Below, one piece after another: positions 31,827-45,718 of a DNA stretch of 64,000 nucleotides. The notes under the pieces were generated by a model. That model was given only the letters and a program-made list of their open reading frames with translations. It was not told where the DNA came from and ran no database searches. This stretch comes from Allacma fusca (Eukaryota; Arthropoda; Collembola; Symphypleona; Sminthuridae), in contig OX359247.1 in the NCBI GenBank assembly GCA_947179485.1, positions 55,339,131 to 55,403,130 of the forward strand. The letters are read 5' to 3'. Each line of letters starts with the position of its first letter. Position 1 is the stretch's first letter. A program made the position numbers and the translations under genes.

Positions 31827-34795
31827 TTATTGTTTCATATAAAAAGAAACTTCGGGGAATCAAATAAATTCCTGAGTATTATTACTTTGAACTGAAATGG
31901 AAGTGCGACGGGAAAGAGACTGGAATGCACTGATTCAATGTTTGACTTCTCTCACTAAGTCACTCCTGGGAATGTCTGATGGTAAGACTGATAAAACTCC
32001 TTGCATATGAAATATTCGGTAAAATTTTCCTTGTAACATATAGATATCAATAGATTACGCTGTATTATTTTCTTGTATGCCGCTCAATTAAATTTTTACT
32101 TATAGGGCGAGAATGTAATATGTTATGGTAAGTTTCCGGCATGTATGTATACATTTTGTAGGTACACTCTACAAAAGTAAGCAAAGCAACCTTTGTTGTC
32201 TTTTAATACCTATAACAATCTTACATTGAGTTTTTACATTGCATATTAATTGGTTCGGACGCAGCCCTTTAATCTTAACTTAATTAGCTTTATCTATGGA
32301 GGAGAGGGAGAAAGGTAACATAGAAGGAGATTATACCCCACTAAGAACTGAGGGTGCACTTGTCAAGCTATGACAGGGGAACGCCTATCCCGAACATTCC
32401 GTAAAATCCTACTCACTTTGAAAGGAGTGTTGGGTTCATGCTAACATTGCTAACTATACAGATAGAAGTACATACATCCCAGAGAACCCAACATCTCTCT
32501 CTCTCTCTTTCTTTCACCTCCGCGACAGCAGGGTCACTAGCTGGACTTTCTGAATAGAGAAATGATAAGGTGTCATCATCTTGTAATATCCTCTTTGGAA
32601 GATGATATATGCATACAGCTACCGTGCTCAGTGTCGGTATACTTACATACAGCACCAGCTCACCACCTTTCTGTTTTCCAGTCTTTTTTTCTTATCACTA
32701 GCAAAGTTACCTACAGACCAGCACTGAATGCGTGTGTTTTGTATACACTAAGGAAATTGGAAACTTCATTTTTAGGGGGTTAAAGGGGTGAACCCAATAG
32801 GATCTTAAAGGCCGATTTATTGTTTCCCACGTCCCGTCACCTTCATTTACTTTTGCTGCGTTAATAAAATAATATTCATTCGGTTCATTTATACCTTCGT
32901 CATGTCAAAAAGTAATTTTTAACTTTCCTTTATCTTTTCTTTCATGTACTTATCAATGCACAAATGAAAGAACAAGCACGTCAGCATTAAATGACTTTTG
33001 AGAGATCATACACAGCAAAGCAGAAAGTATACGGAAAGGGAAAGCTTCGTGAAAAGTTAAGTTAACTACAAACCTAGCTTTAGAGCTTTTATTAATTTAC
33101 ATAATGGGCAGTGGAAGGGAATAGCCTACGGAACACACTCAGAAAGTTGGCATAAGAAAGTATAATACTGCTGACACTGACACTGACAATGAGACGCTGG
33201 GCCTTACCCCCTTCCATCATACCTTTCATAATACCCACTACCTTACCGTCCCTGCTGGGAAAGCTTTACATTCAGTGCAGAGGCTGTGGAATAATTTACA
33301 AAAAATACTGCCTCTTTGGCTCACGTAAATTTTATTCCTGCAACCTATTCATCCACAATTTGTTTCCAGTTTGAACAAATTGTTTTCCAGAATTTTTCGA
33401 TTTTGCTGACCGGGTCAAATCTCAAACGCTACGGTTGTACTACTACAGTATACCCTTCCCTGAATTGTTAAGATCCATTATATGACATTTGCTCCCAAAT
33501 TACACACTTGGAACTATTTTCGAAGGTAAAGAGGTGGTGACTGGATTAACTATACTTAAAAAGACAATGAGGGAGTTTCAAATTAGAGCTGAAATTAAAA
33601 TTTGGAAAATCTGGGTTACAATTTGGGGGAAACTATTGTAGAAGCCTACTCAATATATGACTATACAATGACATTGTACCATCATTCTTACTACCACGGG
33701 GAAGTCATGGATTTTTTTTTGTTTATAATAACGTGTTATTAACACCTGTTCATAGTGAATGATATTATAATACGGTGTAAATGTGATTGTATGTGGGAAT
33801 CTTTGTTCGAAAGTTGCTTATCAGTGGTGGAATCTTTTTATAATTGCCTTGTTGTGTTAATTATTGGTATGATTGAGTGGCAAGCATAATAATTATTAGT
33901 TCCTTTGAGTAGTTCAAGTTGTTTCAGATTAATGATGAAACGAATTACGGCTAGTAATATATTATTACATTATATTTATGTATTTATTTTGGGAGAGCTG
34001 AGCATTGCTTAAGTAGTGAGTTTACATCGTCTTCATTTTTCTTCTGAAGGACATGGATAAACTTAAGAAATACGCATGTACATAGTTGTAGAATGTACAT
34101 ATGTATATCCTGTTGTACAGATCTGTTACCTCGTTCAAATAGTTTCGAGCTAGAATTAAGGATGGCATTTATGTACATTGATACATTTCTATAAGTATTT
34201 TAGAATGTGGCTCAACAGAAATATATGTATGCATATGTATGTCAATTCGTTATGGAGGAAAATGTACGTGCAAATGCAGGTGCCGATTTGCCCGTTGCGG
34301 GTATGTGCATGCTGGGACCTGTATGTGTATAACTGGTGCACTAATAACAATCTGCAGTGATTATTATTAAATTATTTATTATAAGAACCACACGATTAGA
34401 TCAATACAAATACGCAAAGGTAGAGGATACAAAATGATGAGCACTAAAAGAGATGAGTCACTGGCAGGATTGAAAGTTGGACTGGAGAGTAGAGAAGAGA
34501 CTAACAATGGCATCTGCAAGATGCTACATGATAATTGCAGCATTATATAATAAATGCATACACATTTATTACACATTTAACAAAACGTTAATTACGTTGT
34601 TTATACGACAAAATACGTAAATTTAGTGAAAATCCAAAATTTATTTTTTATGAAGTCTAATAGAATTTATTGACATAATCTAATGAAAAGAATTATTGCA
34701 AAAGCTTGAATTTACTTCCAGTGATGCCAGTAAATACTCACAGAGACGATGTTTTAGCTTACCGAAGTGCGGGGAATTATTTTGCGTTTTCAATA
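31827..34795. other. Intergenic, no gene seen
   Basis: Contains one dispersed repeat (32178-32520). No exon with similarity to neighbouring genes recognised. Confidence 0.5.
32178..32520. repeat. Dispersed repeat shared with ERMP1 intron 5
   Basis: Colinear with 49455-49785: shared blocks include ATAACAATCTTACATT, TTTTTACATTGCAT, CTATGGAGGAGAG, AACATAGAAGGAGAT and GAACTGAGGGTGCACT. Unclassified element. Confidence 0.75.
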
Positions 34796-35009
34796 CAGTG
34801 AATTTCCTATATAGTGGTTTCCAAGGGAGTGGCAAATTCCTGCCACTATATAGAGATGCCACTGTATGTTATTAATGTTTACAAATAATAACTAAATATA
34901 TTTATAAAATAGTTTATTTTGTTCAGAATATGTAAAATTATGAGGTATGCTAAGCTTCAGTGAGTTTAGAACATTCAGTAAATTTAGGCTGCCTCACTTT
35001 GGTAATAAT

Positions 35010-35841
35010 TAGGCATGTTCATATCGTTCGATATTAAAATATCGTTCATATCGTTATCGTTCTCTGAAAAATTACCGATAACGATATCGAGGAACGATAT
35101 AACGATATATCACGTTGCGGCTTCTGGCATTATTTAACGAAAAATAATGAAACTTTAATTTCGTGTACAAGCTAATTATTATTACTAAAGCTCCTTTAGA
35201 ACCAAATTTTCAACTAAAATTAGCACAAATTACATTTTATTCCAAATACATGAGTCAAAAAGGCATTGAGTTGAAAATACGTACAACTTGAAGCATTTCA
35301 AAGATAATAATGCAAGGCATCAGCATCAGTAAGAAAACAATAAAACTACACATAATAATTACACCATAGAATTTCTGTTCATCATTACATTGACAACTGA
35401 CGCCCGAATTCGGATAACCTTATTTGGGAACTTAAGTCATTCAAGTTTCTAACTTTTTCGAAGTTTTCAAACTAAAGTCAACAAATTAGCGAAAATCCAA
35501 AATTATAGTTGAACATCTTTATTCGGAAAAATGTTAAATCCTGTGTATTAGAATGACGGCCAGTTTATTAATTTCAACTGTTAAATGGATCAGGCATAAA
35601 ATAAAAAAATATCTTCAATATTTTTAGACCGAATTTGGTGCGGTATGATTTTATCCCCAAGTTTTGCTAGCATTTTTGTCAAAAAAATGTGCAATTCTTG
35701 TTATTACTCGCGAATGTACGATATAATCATGTGACGATATATCGTCAGGAAACCCCGATAAATATCGTGGTATATCGTTTCTAAAAAATGTACGATATAG
35801 ACGATAATATCGTATTCGGTATATCGTTATGAACATGCCTA
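35010..35841. mobile_element. hAT-type element with CGATAT-rich ends
   Basis: Ends TAGGCATGTTCATA and TATGAACATGCCTA, flanked by perfect 8-bp duplication GTAATAAT (35002-35009 and 35842-35849). Subterminal regions are dense in ATCGT/CGATAT. No coding sequence. Confidence 0.88.
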
Positions 35842-35894
35842 GTAATAATGTTAGTAGTAGCAAACGTTTCGACTGCAAGAACACCATTCCAGAC

Positions 35895-37751
35895 TAGTGT
35901 TTCTGATCGAGTTCGGGAAACTCGAGGTTTCGAGTTCGAGTCGGGTTCGAGTCGAGTTCGAGCCTACTATTTTTGGTACCGTTTGCTTTCGAGTCGGTTT
36001 CGGGTATCAAGTTTTCGACCCGAAAAAATCGGGTCGAGTTTGCAAAATCTACCGGTCCCTACCAAAACTCGAAAGTAAACTTATTTTAAAATATTATTGA
36101 TTCATGTTAAGTACCTTATCAATCAAAATTGGCCTTCCTGCCACCTCTTATTAAAAAAACATGCAGTGTTTGTGGAAAACATCAAAGAAAACAAAACAGA
36201 ATGTACGCAGCAAGTATTTGTACATGACCGTATAACACTCCTCATATATACCTAAGTTTTATTAGCGCACGAAGCTAACAATAAGTACCCTTATATGGCA
36301 AGGATGGCGCGTGAATTCTTGGGTATTCCTGACATTCATATCGAGCGTGCGTTTTCGTTGGCTCCGACCATACCTGGGCGCACTCGCACTCATTGAGTGC
36401 ATGCCTCGCACTCAGCCTCGCACTCAACGCACTCAAATTGAGTGCGAGTGCGAGTTCCGATTTGAAATTTCTGCGCTCACAGTAATGGGGTAGAGTGATC
36501 ATTCAAATTATGTGCACTCAAGAGGCAGAGGCTGAGTGCAGTGTTTTGCACTCACAACTAGGGTATACGAAATAGAAAATACACTAGAAAGTATAGTACT
36601 TACAAAATGTCAAATGCAAAATACCTTAAAAAAATTTACGACTTGAAAAATACTAAACACAAAATACGGAATGCATTTCAAGTACTATTTCAAATACACA
36701 AATTTCATATACATCTCAAAATATTCCACATCCCTGGACTTTAGTTAATTTTTTCAGAGGTATCAGCGTCCCGACTTCTAAATTGTAATTTGAGGAAAAA
36801 ATTGAGCCGCATCAAATACAGCTGCTTTGACTAATTTGTCAAGGAATCATTTGAGAAATATTAAAAAATTTCCACAAAATGAAGTATAAATACATATTTA
36901 GTATTATCTTGTATTAGCTAAAACGGGGGAACATGATGAAACACCAAGTTCATTGAGAGGGGTGAGATCTATCACAAGTAACCACAAAACTAATTGTGAG
37001 ACGTTGTTTTCGAAAAAAATGTTGTTGGTAAAGGAGATCCGGGTATTCAATCCAGCCATTAATTATAACACCCACTCGATGGTGCGAGAGGGCTATGAGG
37101 GCACTCAAACTATGAGTGTGAGTGCAAAAATTTTGGGAGAGTACTTTGAGGCAGGAGTTTGAGTGCAGCGGGGCACAACTCATGAGTGCGAGCGCGAGGG
37201 GAGTTTAAAGATCCACCATTGTAATTGAGTGCGAAGTGAGTGCGAGTGCAAACGAAACGCCCAGGTATGGCTCCGACATTTTAACACTGAAATGTTTGGC
37301 TACTCAAGGAGATACGACATGGAAGTTACCGCTTTTAATATCGTGGTTAAAGTTGGCATATAAAAAGTTTATCGAAGCAACAATGAAGAGCATCACAGAG
37401 GGATGGCCGGTTGTACCAAATTATAATGAAAATTTGAAATTATATTGAAAAAAATGAAAACTACACAGTGATTGCTGTATTATTTTGCTTTTACAAAAAA
37501 AAATGCTTTGTTTGATGCTCATTTTTCGGGACTGTGTGATGTTGCATTTTACGTAAATTTTGTGCCTGGTTTCGGTTCGAGTTCGAATCGGTTTCGGGTA
37601 TAACATTTCTTAACGGTCTCGGTTTCGGGTACAAAAAAAATTTCCCGACTCGAATGTCCCGAGTTCGAGTTCGAGCCCAAAAGTGGAATTTACACCGGGT
37701 TTTTGTTCGAGTCGAGTCGAGCCCAACTATTTGTTACCGATAGAAACACTA
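35895..37751 (+). mobile_element. hAT element with a transposase C-terminal remnant
   Basis: Ends TAGTGTTTCTGATCG and CGATAGAAACACTA, flanked by 8-bp duplication TTCCAGAC (35887-35894 and 37752-37759). At about 36260-36366 (plus) the frame reads KYPYMARMAREFLGIP then ERAFSLA, the hAT dimerisation-domain motif. The frame is interrupted there by another hAT insertion. GTTCGAGTC repeats lie near both ends. Confidence 0.85.
36369..37269. mobile_element. hAT element nested inside a hAT transposase
   Basis: Ends CATACCTGGGCG and CGCCCAGGTATG, flanked by 8-bp duplication GCTCCGAC (36361-36368 and 37270-37277). GAGTGCGAGTGC-type repeats are packed at both ends. 901 bp, no coding potential. Confidence 0.9.
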
Positions 37752-38420
37752 TTCCAGACCGATTGGTCGGAGCTACTTACGAAGAAATCCACATTTTTAT
37801 AGTACTTTCCAAAACTATCAGAATAATAGTTTTTCCAGAAACCGATCTTCAGATTATAAAAATAGAAATTACTTCCACTGAGTAGTCGGCGGCTTTTTCA
37901 CTTGCAGGTTTTACTTAACTGTCCGTTTTACTCATATTAAATGTTCAATATAATAATTCAATTGATTACAAGTGAGAGCAGGTAAAAATGTCAATGATTT
38001 GTTGTATAACTGTTCGTTTTAACTTTTGACACTGATCCTGTTACGTAAATTCAGCTGATCATACAAGAGCTTCAGTATACCACAATAATAATTCCATGAT
38101 ATATATTGACATTTAAAATTAAAATTAAACCAATCGACACAAACATTATTTACCTCCCGCACGTTTTATAACATGTTATACTTTCGTAGCCATTATCTAG
38201 CTAATTTTATGCCAACTGCCATTACAGTTTTGCATTGTCCGAGCCACCGTAACAAATAATAGTGACATTATAGAGGGAATACCATTATAGCGGGTGCCAC
38301 TATACTGTATACCTTTAACATTGCAAACCTCTAGGGGGGTTACGTGATGCCAGTAAAGAGGGAATGCCACCTAAGAGGGAACCACTATATGGGAAATTCA
38401 CTGTAATAAGATCAAGATAT

Positions 38421-38843
38421 TAGTGTTGTCCAGTCTTGAGTGAGAGTTTGAGACTGAGTGGCAAAACGAAAAGACTGACTCTTAAAAGACTGAGACTGAC
38501 TTTAAAATAAGACGATTTTTGAGACTGAGACTGAGTGAAACTGTTAAATTTTGTAAAAAGACTGACTGAGACTGATACAACGACTCATGTATGCAACGCG
38601 CGTATACAATATTAAGCAATTTTAAATTTTCGCGCCATTATTAAAGCCCAAGGATGGAAATTAGCGCCATTTTGTATCCTTGGGGACTGAGTGGGAGTTT
38701 GAACCAAGACTTTCCTTGGGACTGAGACTGATTGTGAGTGGGACTGATATGCTTAGCATAAAGACTGACTGTACGCAATACTGACTGTAAGTAAAAGACT
38801 TTAAAAAACTGAGACTGATAAACTTCAAGACTGGACAGCACTA
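38421..38843. mobile_element. hAT MITE with GACTGAGACTGA repeats
   Basis: Ends TAGTGTTGTCCAGTCTTGA and TCAAGACTGGACAGCACTA, flanked by 8-bp duplication CAAGATAT (38413-38420 and 38844-38851). The interior is mostly GAGACTGA-type repeats. Confidence 0.9.
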
Positions 38844-38851
38844 CAAGATAT

Positions 38852-41067
38852 GTATATCAAGTAATCTTGTTTTCATCATCAGTCCCAAAAGTTATCAATA
38901 GTGAACACCATTGTTTACAAAATTATCGTTTGTCAACTAGATCATATAGAAATTGATGAACATGTTGATCTTTTTTTTTACATTTTTGATGAGCATATAA
39001 ATCCCTCCAAAATCTGGAAAGAAATTTAAACACAATCGTTGTCTAGATTTTCATTTTGCCAATCAAAGGCGTTGTCCCTCGAAAAACTCTTTTTCTTCTG
39101 GAAATCTTTTACATTGTTACTCTCTTCGAGTATTAGATTTTCATATTAATCGTTACTTTCTCTATTGCTAAAAGTCGTGCGAATTTATCGAGACCTCAAA
39201 GAATTATATTAAGGTTGTTATTTCATGTAATTTTGGGTAATTCTAACAATTTGATGAAACGTGTGAGAATCAAAACTAGGTGTAAGGAGGATTTGGTTTC
39301 ATAATCAGCTTGGGTGTTGTGAGGCTTTGACTTTATAATCAGCTTTGTTATAGTGAAACTTTACATTTCATAATCAGCTTGGGTATATTGAGACTTTTGC
39401 TTTATAATCAGTTTGTGTGTAGTGAGACTTTTCCTTTATAATCAGCTTGTGTGTAGTGAGACTTCTGCCTTACAGTCAAATACACTATCTAACTCGTGGT
39501 AGAAATAGATTTGGTGAGTGTTTTAGCTTTAAACATTTTGATATCTAAAAATATCTGTCGTATATTTGCATATTTGTTATTAATATTAGTGAGTACAACA
39601 CAATATTTTTCTTCAGATGGTTACTTTTACCATCCTTAGTTTAATTTTTCCTAATTCTAATCGCCTTTCATTTAATCCCATAACAATGTTTTCAAAAGAA
39701 TTGTATCCGTTCAATTTCGTAAACCTTGAATTATTTAAGAATTGATCAAATGATATAAAAACTATCTACTGTTCAAGTTTTACGGATTTACATTTGAATA
39801 ATTTCGACATATTCTCAGAATGATTCATTTTCGAAACTCCAGAATTCACTGGGAGCACCCAGAAGAGCAAGTAAATTAAATTGGGTCCACATTTCGTATA
39901 ATGAAAAGACGTCCAATAAAATTTCGGGCTACCTAAGAAGGAATGTCAGTTGTAAATAAAGTTATTTACTTGCAAAAAATGGAAAGTTACATGTGTTCCT
40001 GTGATAAACATACGCCGCTTTCTCAGGAAAGTCAAAATTGATGAATAGCAAAAAACCTGTTGGTATAGATATATCAAGTAGTAGGTTGTACTGTTCAGAT
40101 TCAGATTTATTAACGTGTTGAGAGCATAACATTACATGTATGTTTCAAGCTAAACACCTACTCCTACATTAATAAGTCAGATTAAAAACCGTCAGGGCAT
40201 ACATTTTATTATTAAATTGATGGTTGTCACTGTATATATAATTACATATATTAGTAATTTGTATATGCAGTTCATTATACTTTGGAAAAACATACCAACA
40301 CCTACATACTTACAACAACAAACAGACCATGTGAGAATAAGGCCAAGAATGGAAAAAATTAAGCTGGACTTGAACATGTTATGATAAACACATCAAAACA
40401 TCAAAATTCTCATGAATCAAAAGTGAACAACAACGAAACCCAACATTTTAAGACGTAATAAAGAAGGATTCAATTCAACAACCCAGTAAACCTATGGTGA
40501 ACGTCGACAATGTTTGTTCTATGCTTAATACTTAAAAGCGATTGATGAAAGCCTTGAAAGATTTGTGGATTAGAAAATACTTGAAATAATAATTTTGTTA
40601 AACAGGAGTTGGAAAACGATTTTTAAAATTTGCTTTTGAACCTTAAGAACTCATGTTAATTTAAAAGATAAGTAAGGTTAGTTTTATTACTCCAAAAAGC
40701 TTCCCACGTATGTATGTTAAAAATATCATTGCGGCAGTGAAACAAGCTACAAACTAATCCTATAGTCTAGATGAACAAACGGTCCCAAATCAAAAGATAG
40801 TTGACCTCATAAGCAAACCGGAATGAAGTTACCCGACACGAACTTTAGGAATACCTTACAGAACTGTAGTGCACCTTATCCGAACGGGGAAACGTAGTTT
40901 AGGAATTATAAATTGCTTCAACGTATTTTATTAAATGTAATTAAACATTGTTCTTTCTTACTTAAACAAACAGGTCTGTACAAACAGGAAATGCATAAGT
41001 TGCATAATGAACATAAACTTCATGCTGCATCACCGAATTTATGGGATTAATAAGCATTTAACAAACT
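38852..41067. other. Intergenic, no gene seen
   Basis: Contains one minisatellite (39298-39470) and otherwise AT-rich sequence without a supported gene. Confidence 0.55.
39298..39470. repeat. Five-copy 34-35-bp tandem repeat
   Basis: Unit approximately TTTATAATCAGCTTGTGTGT then AGTGAGACTTTTGC. Copies are contiguous and diverged, without spacers. Confidence 0.85.
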
Positions 41068-44000
41068 TTATAAATTATTGTACATTTTTTGGATTTGCTT
41101 CTCGAAAAAAACTTTCATCTCAGGTCTTATGGATTTCATCGTCGGGGTTAGAAGCCCTTGCTCAAGCGTAAATGGGTCAGGATGCAAATAGATATCCTTG
41201 ATTTGCTCAAATGACTTCAAACCACGTTCCCTGCCAAGTGTCACCATCTCTTCTAGAATCAAGGTTTTTACACTCGGATCATTACAGAGGGTAGGCATAT
41301 CATTGTCAGGATACATGTTTTTGAGACCTTCGGCATCAGGTACAACTATTCCAACCAGGAATGACTGAAGAACAAACAGCATAAAATAGGTTCACCAAAT
41401 TGAAAATCATTAAAATCAGTTGCTGGTAATGTAAGTATGAGGAGCAATAATTTTCCTATTCATTATACTTAATCACACAAGCTACAATCCGTTTAAAAAG
41501 AAGAAAATAGAGACTACAAATCATTCTCTATTACCCAAGTATATTTAACGATACATTGATAGAGCTTACTTGGACGGAATCCCCATAAACGAATATCTGC
41601 GCTACCAGCGGGCATCCTAAATAAATAATTTCAATTTTTTCTGGAGCGATGTATTCCCCTTGACTGAGTTTGAAAATGTTCTTCTTACGGTCAATAATTT
41701 TGATAGAACCATTCTATTTGGAATACAATAACAGAATATTTAAACGAAATCCGTGTTATTACTCCCGATTAATGTAAAATCATAATACAGACTAACGGTT
41801 AGCCATGTAGCGATGTCACCGGAGTGCAACCATCCATCTCTATCAATAGTTTTCTCAGTTTCTTCTTCATTTTTGTAATACCCTTTAAAAATCATGGGCC
41901 CTTTACAGCATACCTCACCTATAGATATATTAATCATTTACTTCATTATGGACCATTTTATCCATATTAATTAGAAGTCCAGATTTTGAAACAAGAGATA
42001 ACCTTCATTGTTTTTTGAGTAATAGTTCATTTCTGGAACATCCACTAACTTAATAGCTGCACCCATGATAGGAGGACCAACGTGCCCGCCATTGGTGTCA
42101 TGCGGAAGGGTCATTGTAAGTAGGCCAGAGGCCTCTGTTTGGCCGTAAGCTTCAAGAACCTGTTCATTTACAACATACTGGTGCTTCAAACGATGCAATT
42201 TAATTTTGCTTTAGATACATATCGTTATATTTTGTTTAAATAATTATAATTACAAAATTTTTGATCTACACACCGCAATTTGATTTGGGCTTAATTGATG
42301 GCTGTTTCAACCTGGATATATTTATTGATACATTAATATGTTAGTGTATTAATTTTTCAAAAGTAAAAGTATCCTTACCAGACACCCCAGGGCACATCTG
42401 AAAAATTGGAGAACATCAGCGTTGATGGGAGCGCCACCACTTAAAACCAAACGAACTCTTCCACCCAAAGCGCTTTGCACCTTCCCGAAAACCAAATAAT
42501 CCCAAATACTGTTCCTTCTCCGGATGCCCCGCTCCACTTCCTTCCCTTTGTAGCGTAATGCAGTTTGAACAAGAAATCGCTTAAAAAACGACTCGCTGGC
42601 TGCTCCCATAACCTTCCGGATTACCAAATTTTGAGAGTTATGCAAAGTGAACATAATACTTTCCCATTCCGTAATAGTTAAAAATTACAGTATTGCAAAA
42701 CTAAATAATGTAACAATGGTAACTGTAAACATAGCTAATAAAGTTTGCAATACTTACATAATAATAGTGTACATATTTAATTTTGATGTAACTATACCTT
42801 ATCGTAGACTCGATTGAGTAGCCTCGGAACACATGGGAATACAGTGGGTTGTAGGAATTTGATATCATCTAACAGCTTGAGAACATTTCCGCTGTAGAAT
42901 CCGATGGAACCTCCTTCCATCAACGTTATTCCCTTAGGAAAATAAAAATATTTATAAGTGTACAATAATTCAGCAAAAATACAGTAGTTTCTCCCTTGTT
43001 CTGTTTATGGAATTTCGGAAACTTTTAAATTGAGTAACGTCACGAGTTACAAAAACCTACTTCCACGAATCTTTCGTACAGATGCGCAAGAGGAAGGAAA
43101 GAAAATATGACATCGTCTTTATTCATCAAATCCCGATGAAAATGTCTGAAGCTGGCGAGACCGCAGCACATGCACGAGACAAGGCTAGAGTGAGTAATCA
43201 TCACTCCTTTTGGGGTTCCAGTAGTTCCGGAAGTGTAACTCAGAGTAGCAATATCGTCGGGTTTGGGGGGCTGCAATATTATATTGGATCATGTAATAAA
43301 AGTACCCAGCTTGAAGTAGAACAGTAATAAAATGACTACCTTCTCCGGATACAAATCTTGTTGATCCTGTCCAATTTGTTCAACCTCCAAAAACTTATAC
43401 AAGTTCAAGCCCAGCTTTTCTGCACGGACGATTGTCTCGGAACTTAATTCATTCATGTAAATGATAGTCTTTAAACAGGTTGGAACGTTTTCAAGAATAG
43501 ACAGAAGATTCTTTTCAGTTTCTAGAACTACTATCGTAATTTCAGCTACAGAGGAATTAAATGCAATTTAGTTCACGTTTTTTCTCATAGAATGGACTGT
43601 TTAAAAGCGTTTGTATCCATTTTACATACCCTGAGTTATTATAAAATGGCATGCAGTGGGTCCTAGTGTATCGTACAGGGCGACAGATGCCATCGAAAAG
43701 GAGTAGCATCCATGCTCAACGAGAATCCATTCTACTCTATTTTTGCTGTAAATTCCCACAAATTCCTTTTCCTTTGCACCTGTACCAACCATTTATACAA
43801 ATAGCCAAAGTTATATTAAGCCTTGATATTAGCCTGATATTAGTGTTTTTGTCCCTTTAATTATTTCATTCACAGAGCTTGTGTTCTGAAAAAACGAACC
43901 TAAATGTCGCAATCCTCGGCCAAAATTTGTGGATCGGTTCACAATAGTCTCATAAGACAGCCATCGGTAGCCACTCTGATCATCAGGTCTGTAGCCTAAG

Positions 44001-45718
44001 CAGTTGCCATTATCTAAAATAGTACAGTTAAATGATAAAGACCTTGAATGGAGACATTTGTGAAAAAATAAATCAAATTATTATTTTCATTTCCTACATA
44101 CTTCGTGGTCTTACCTTACTCTACCTGTAAAAATATATGTAGCTAATTAAAAGATGTATCAGACTACCTTTAATAACGTCATGTATTTCGACAATTTTTA
44201 ACACCCACACCTTCTAAATTGTATTTCCTGTATGTATCCCGTGTTGAATGTATAGCATGGTTTGCTCGAGAAACCGCGCAGAAGTTTTTAACTCATTGCT
44301 AAGAGGACTCAGTCTAACTTAAATTTTCCAATGTCAAATCCCTTTATTCAAAATAAATTCGGTGTATTAAGGTAATATTTGCTAAAAGAAACATTTTTGG
44401 CATGAATTCATGAAAAACATTTCCGAGGCTCAAACACTAACCACTATTGGTCACCAATGGTTTCTTGGCCTCAGATTGGTCAATATTGGCCACAAATTTC
44501 GTGGCGCGTTAGGACATTGGGACAAATACCTAAGCTAACACAAAGTTTCCTTTCAATCCCGAGTGTGCACGAGGCGAGAGTTACTTGTGAGTTGTTGGCA
44601 ACCAGAAATTCGAGACAAACTGTATGAACCAACTGCTTTAAAATGTTGTCGTGTAAATAAATAATTTTTCTTTACTTCAATCTTGCCTCACATTTTTAGA
44701 TGTCTATACAAATTTTATGAACTCCGGACCGTCCATGAAAAATTAGCAATGTCAGAAATTTCATTTTCCCGCATCTTACTCGTATTTCCCCAACTTTACT
44801 TCGTATCTTATTAGGTCATGTCCCCAATTTTCACCGTAGAAATCTATCAAATAACTTCCTGGAAATCCCATAAAATGTCCTACATGTAAGCGTGAAAACA
44901 TTTTGTGAAAAACAATATCTGCGAAATTCAAAAAAAAGGAAAATCGGCATTCTGAAAAAACAGACTTAGCGTGACGTTTCTTGACCCTGTGACCTCAAAT
45001 ATTGATACAGGTCAATGAAGTAAATTTTATAAAAAATGGAAAAGAATTTGGTACAGACTTCGGAAATCAAATATTTTATGAGTTATTCCCTTATGGAGGC
45101 TAGAGAGGGAGAAATGATTGGGTTAGCCCTGTGTTATTATTGCCTCCTTCTTGACTTGATAAAAACACCACTTTAATTGGGCTTATGAATTATTCTAGCA
45201 TTTATAAAATTCGTTGTTTAGCATTTTTATTGTTACCATACTAATTATTATTACTGTTAATGTTAAAGCAAGTAATTATATGTATGTGTATTATATTTAT
45301 GCATATGTAACTCAAGCTCGCTTACTTGATTGTACAAGTCCTTTCCGAATGCAATCATAGAGGGTCTGGACGTCATCGTACAAATAAAAGGGTTGATCAA
45401 AATTTTGGGGTTTGTCCTTCGACAGCATGGAAACATGAATTCTTTCAGACCCCTAATAAAATAAATCAAAAGCTTAAATTCGAATTATTTAAATAAATTT
45501 AAATTGAGGTAGCAGTAATAATTACGTTACTTGTATAAGTATTGAAAAACTTTGATACTTACAGGCAGAACAAATGACTGTTTATTAAGTGATACTGGTG
45601 CCTCTATTGCTTGCTGATTTTTGCCAGTAGTACCCATCCCAGGAATTAATAATGGAAAATTCCTGACTGCCCAAATCAGACTCTGACGGGCATTGTCAAG
45701 ACCCTCAATAATTGTCAT
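41068..45718 (-). CDS. Acsl: ACSL copy B with an apparent 1-nt deletion in exon 3
   Basis: Twelve exons parallel copy A: 45563-45718, 45326-45452, 43901-44013, 43630-43779, 43340-43545, 43061-43270, 42798-42932, 42379-42612, 42003-42159, 41797-41918, 41570-41713, 41068-41364. Exons 2-11 have the same lengths as in copy A except exon 3, which is 113 instead of 114 nt. The missing base falls near 43920, in the codons for F-G-R-G, and the resulting frame meets a stop at the exon end. All catalytic motifs downstream are well preserved ([38 protein letters not shown]), so either the lesion is recent or it is a sequence error. N-terminus differs from copy A and is more hydrophobic ([13 protein letters not shown]), a possible membrane anchor. 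Confidence 0.82.
44710..45120. repeat. Dispersed repeat, family member 3, in ACSL-B intron 2
   Basis: Longest copy of the family also seen at 21990-22320 and 27170-27480. Confidence 0.6.

Larger units (their letters stand above)
34796..38403. mobile_element. Tigger/pogo-like DNA element carrying later insertions
   Basis: Starts TA-CAGTGAATTTCCTATATAG and ends with the inverted form before TA, matching a TA target site.  Without the two hAT insertions it would be about 0.9 kb. The same end sequence bounds the element at 48660-49383. That both ends belong to one insertion is inferred. Confidence 0.5.

Noticed and set aside
39298..39470. Possible CRISPR array
   Set aside because: Repeats are contiguous with no unique spacers, and this is eukaryotic DNA.
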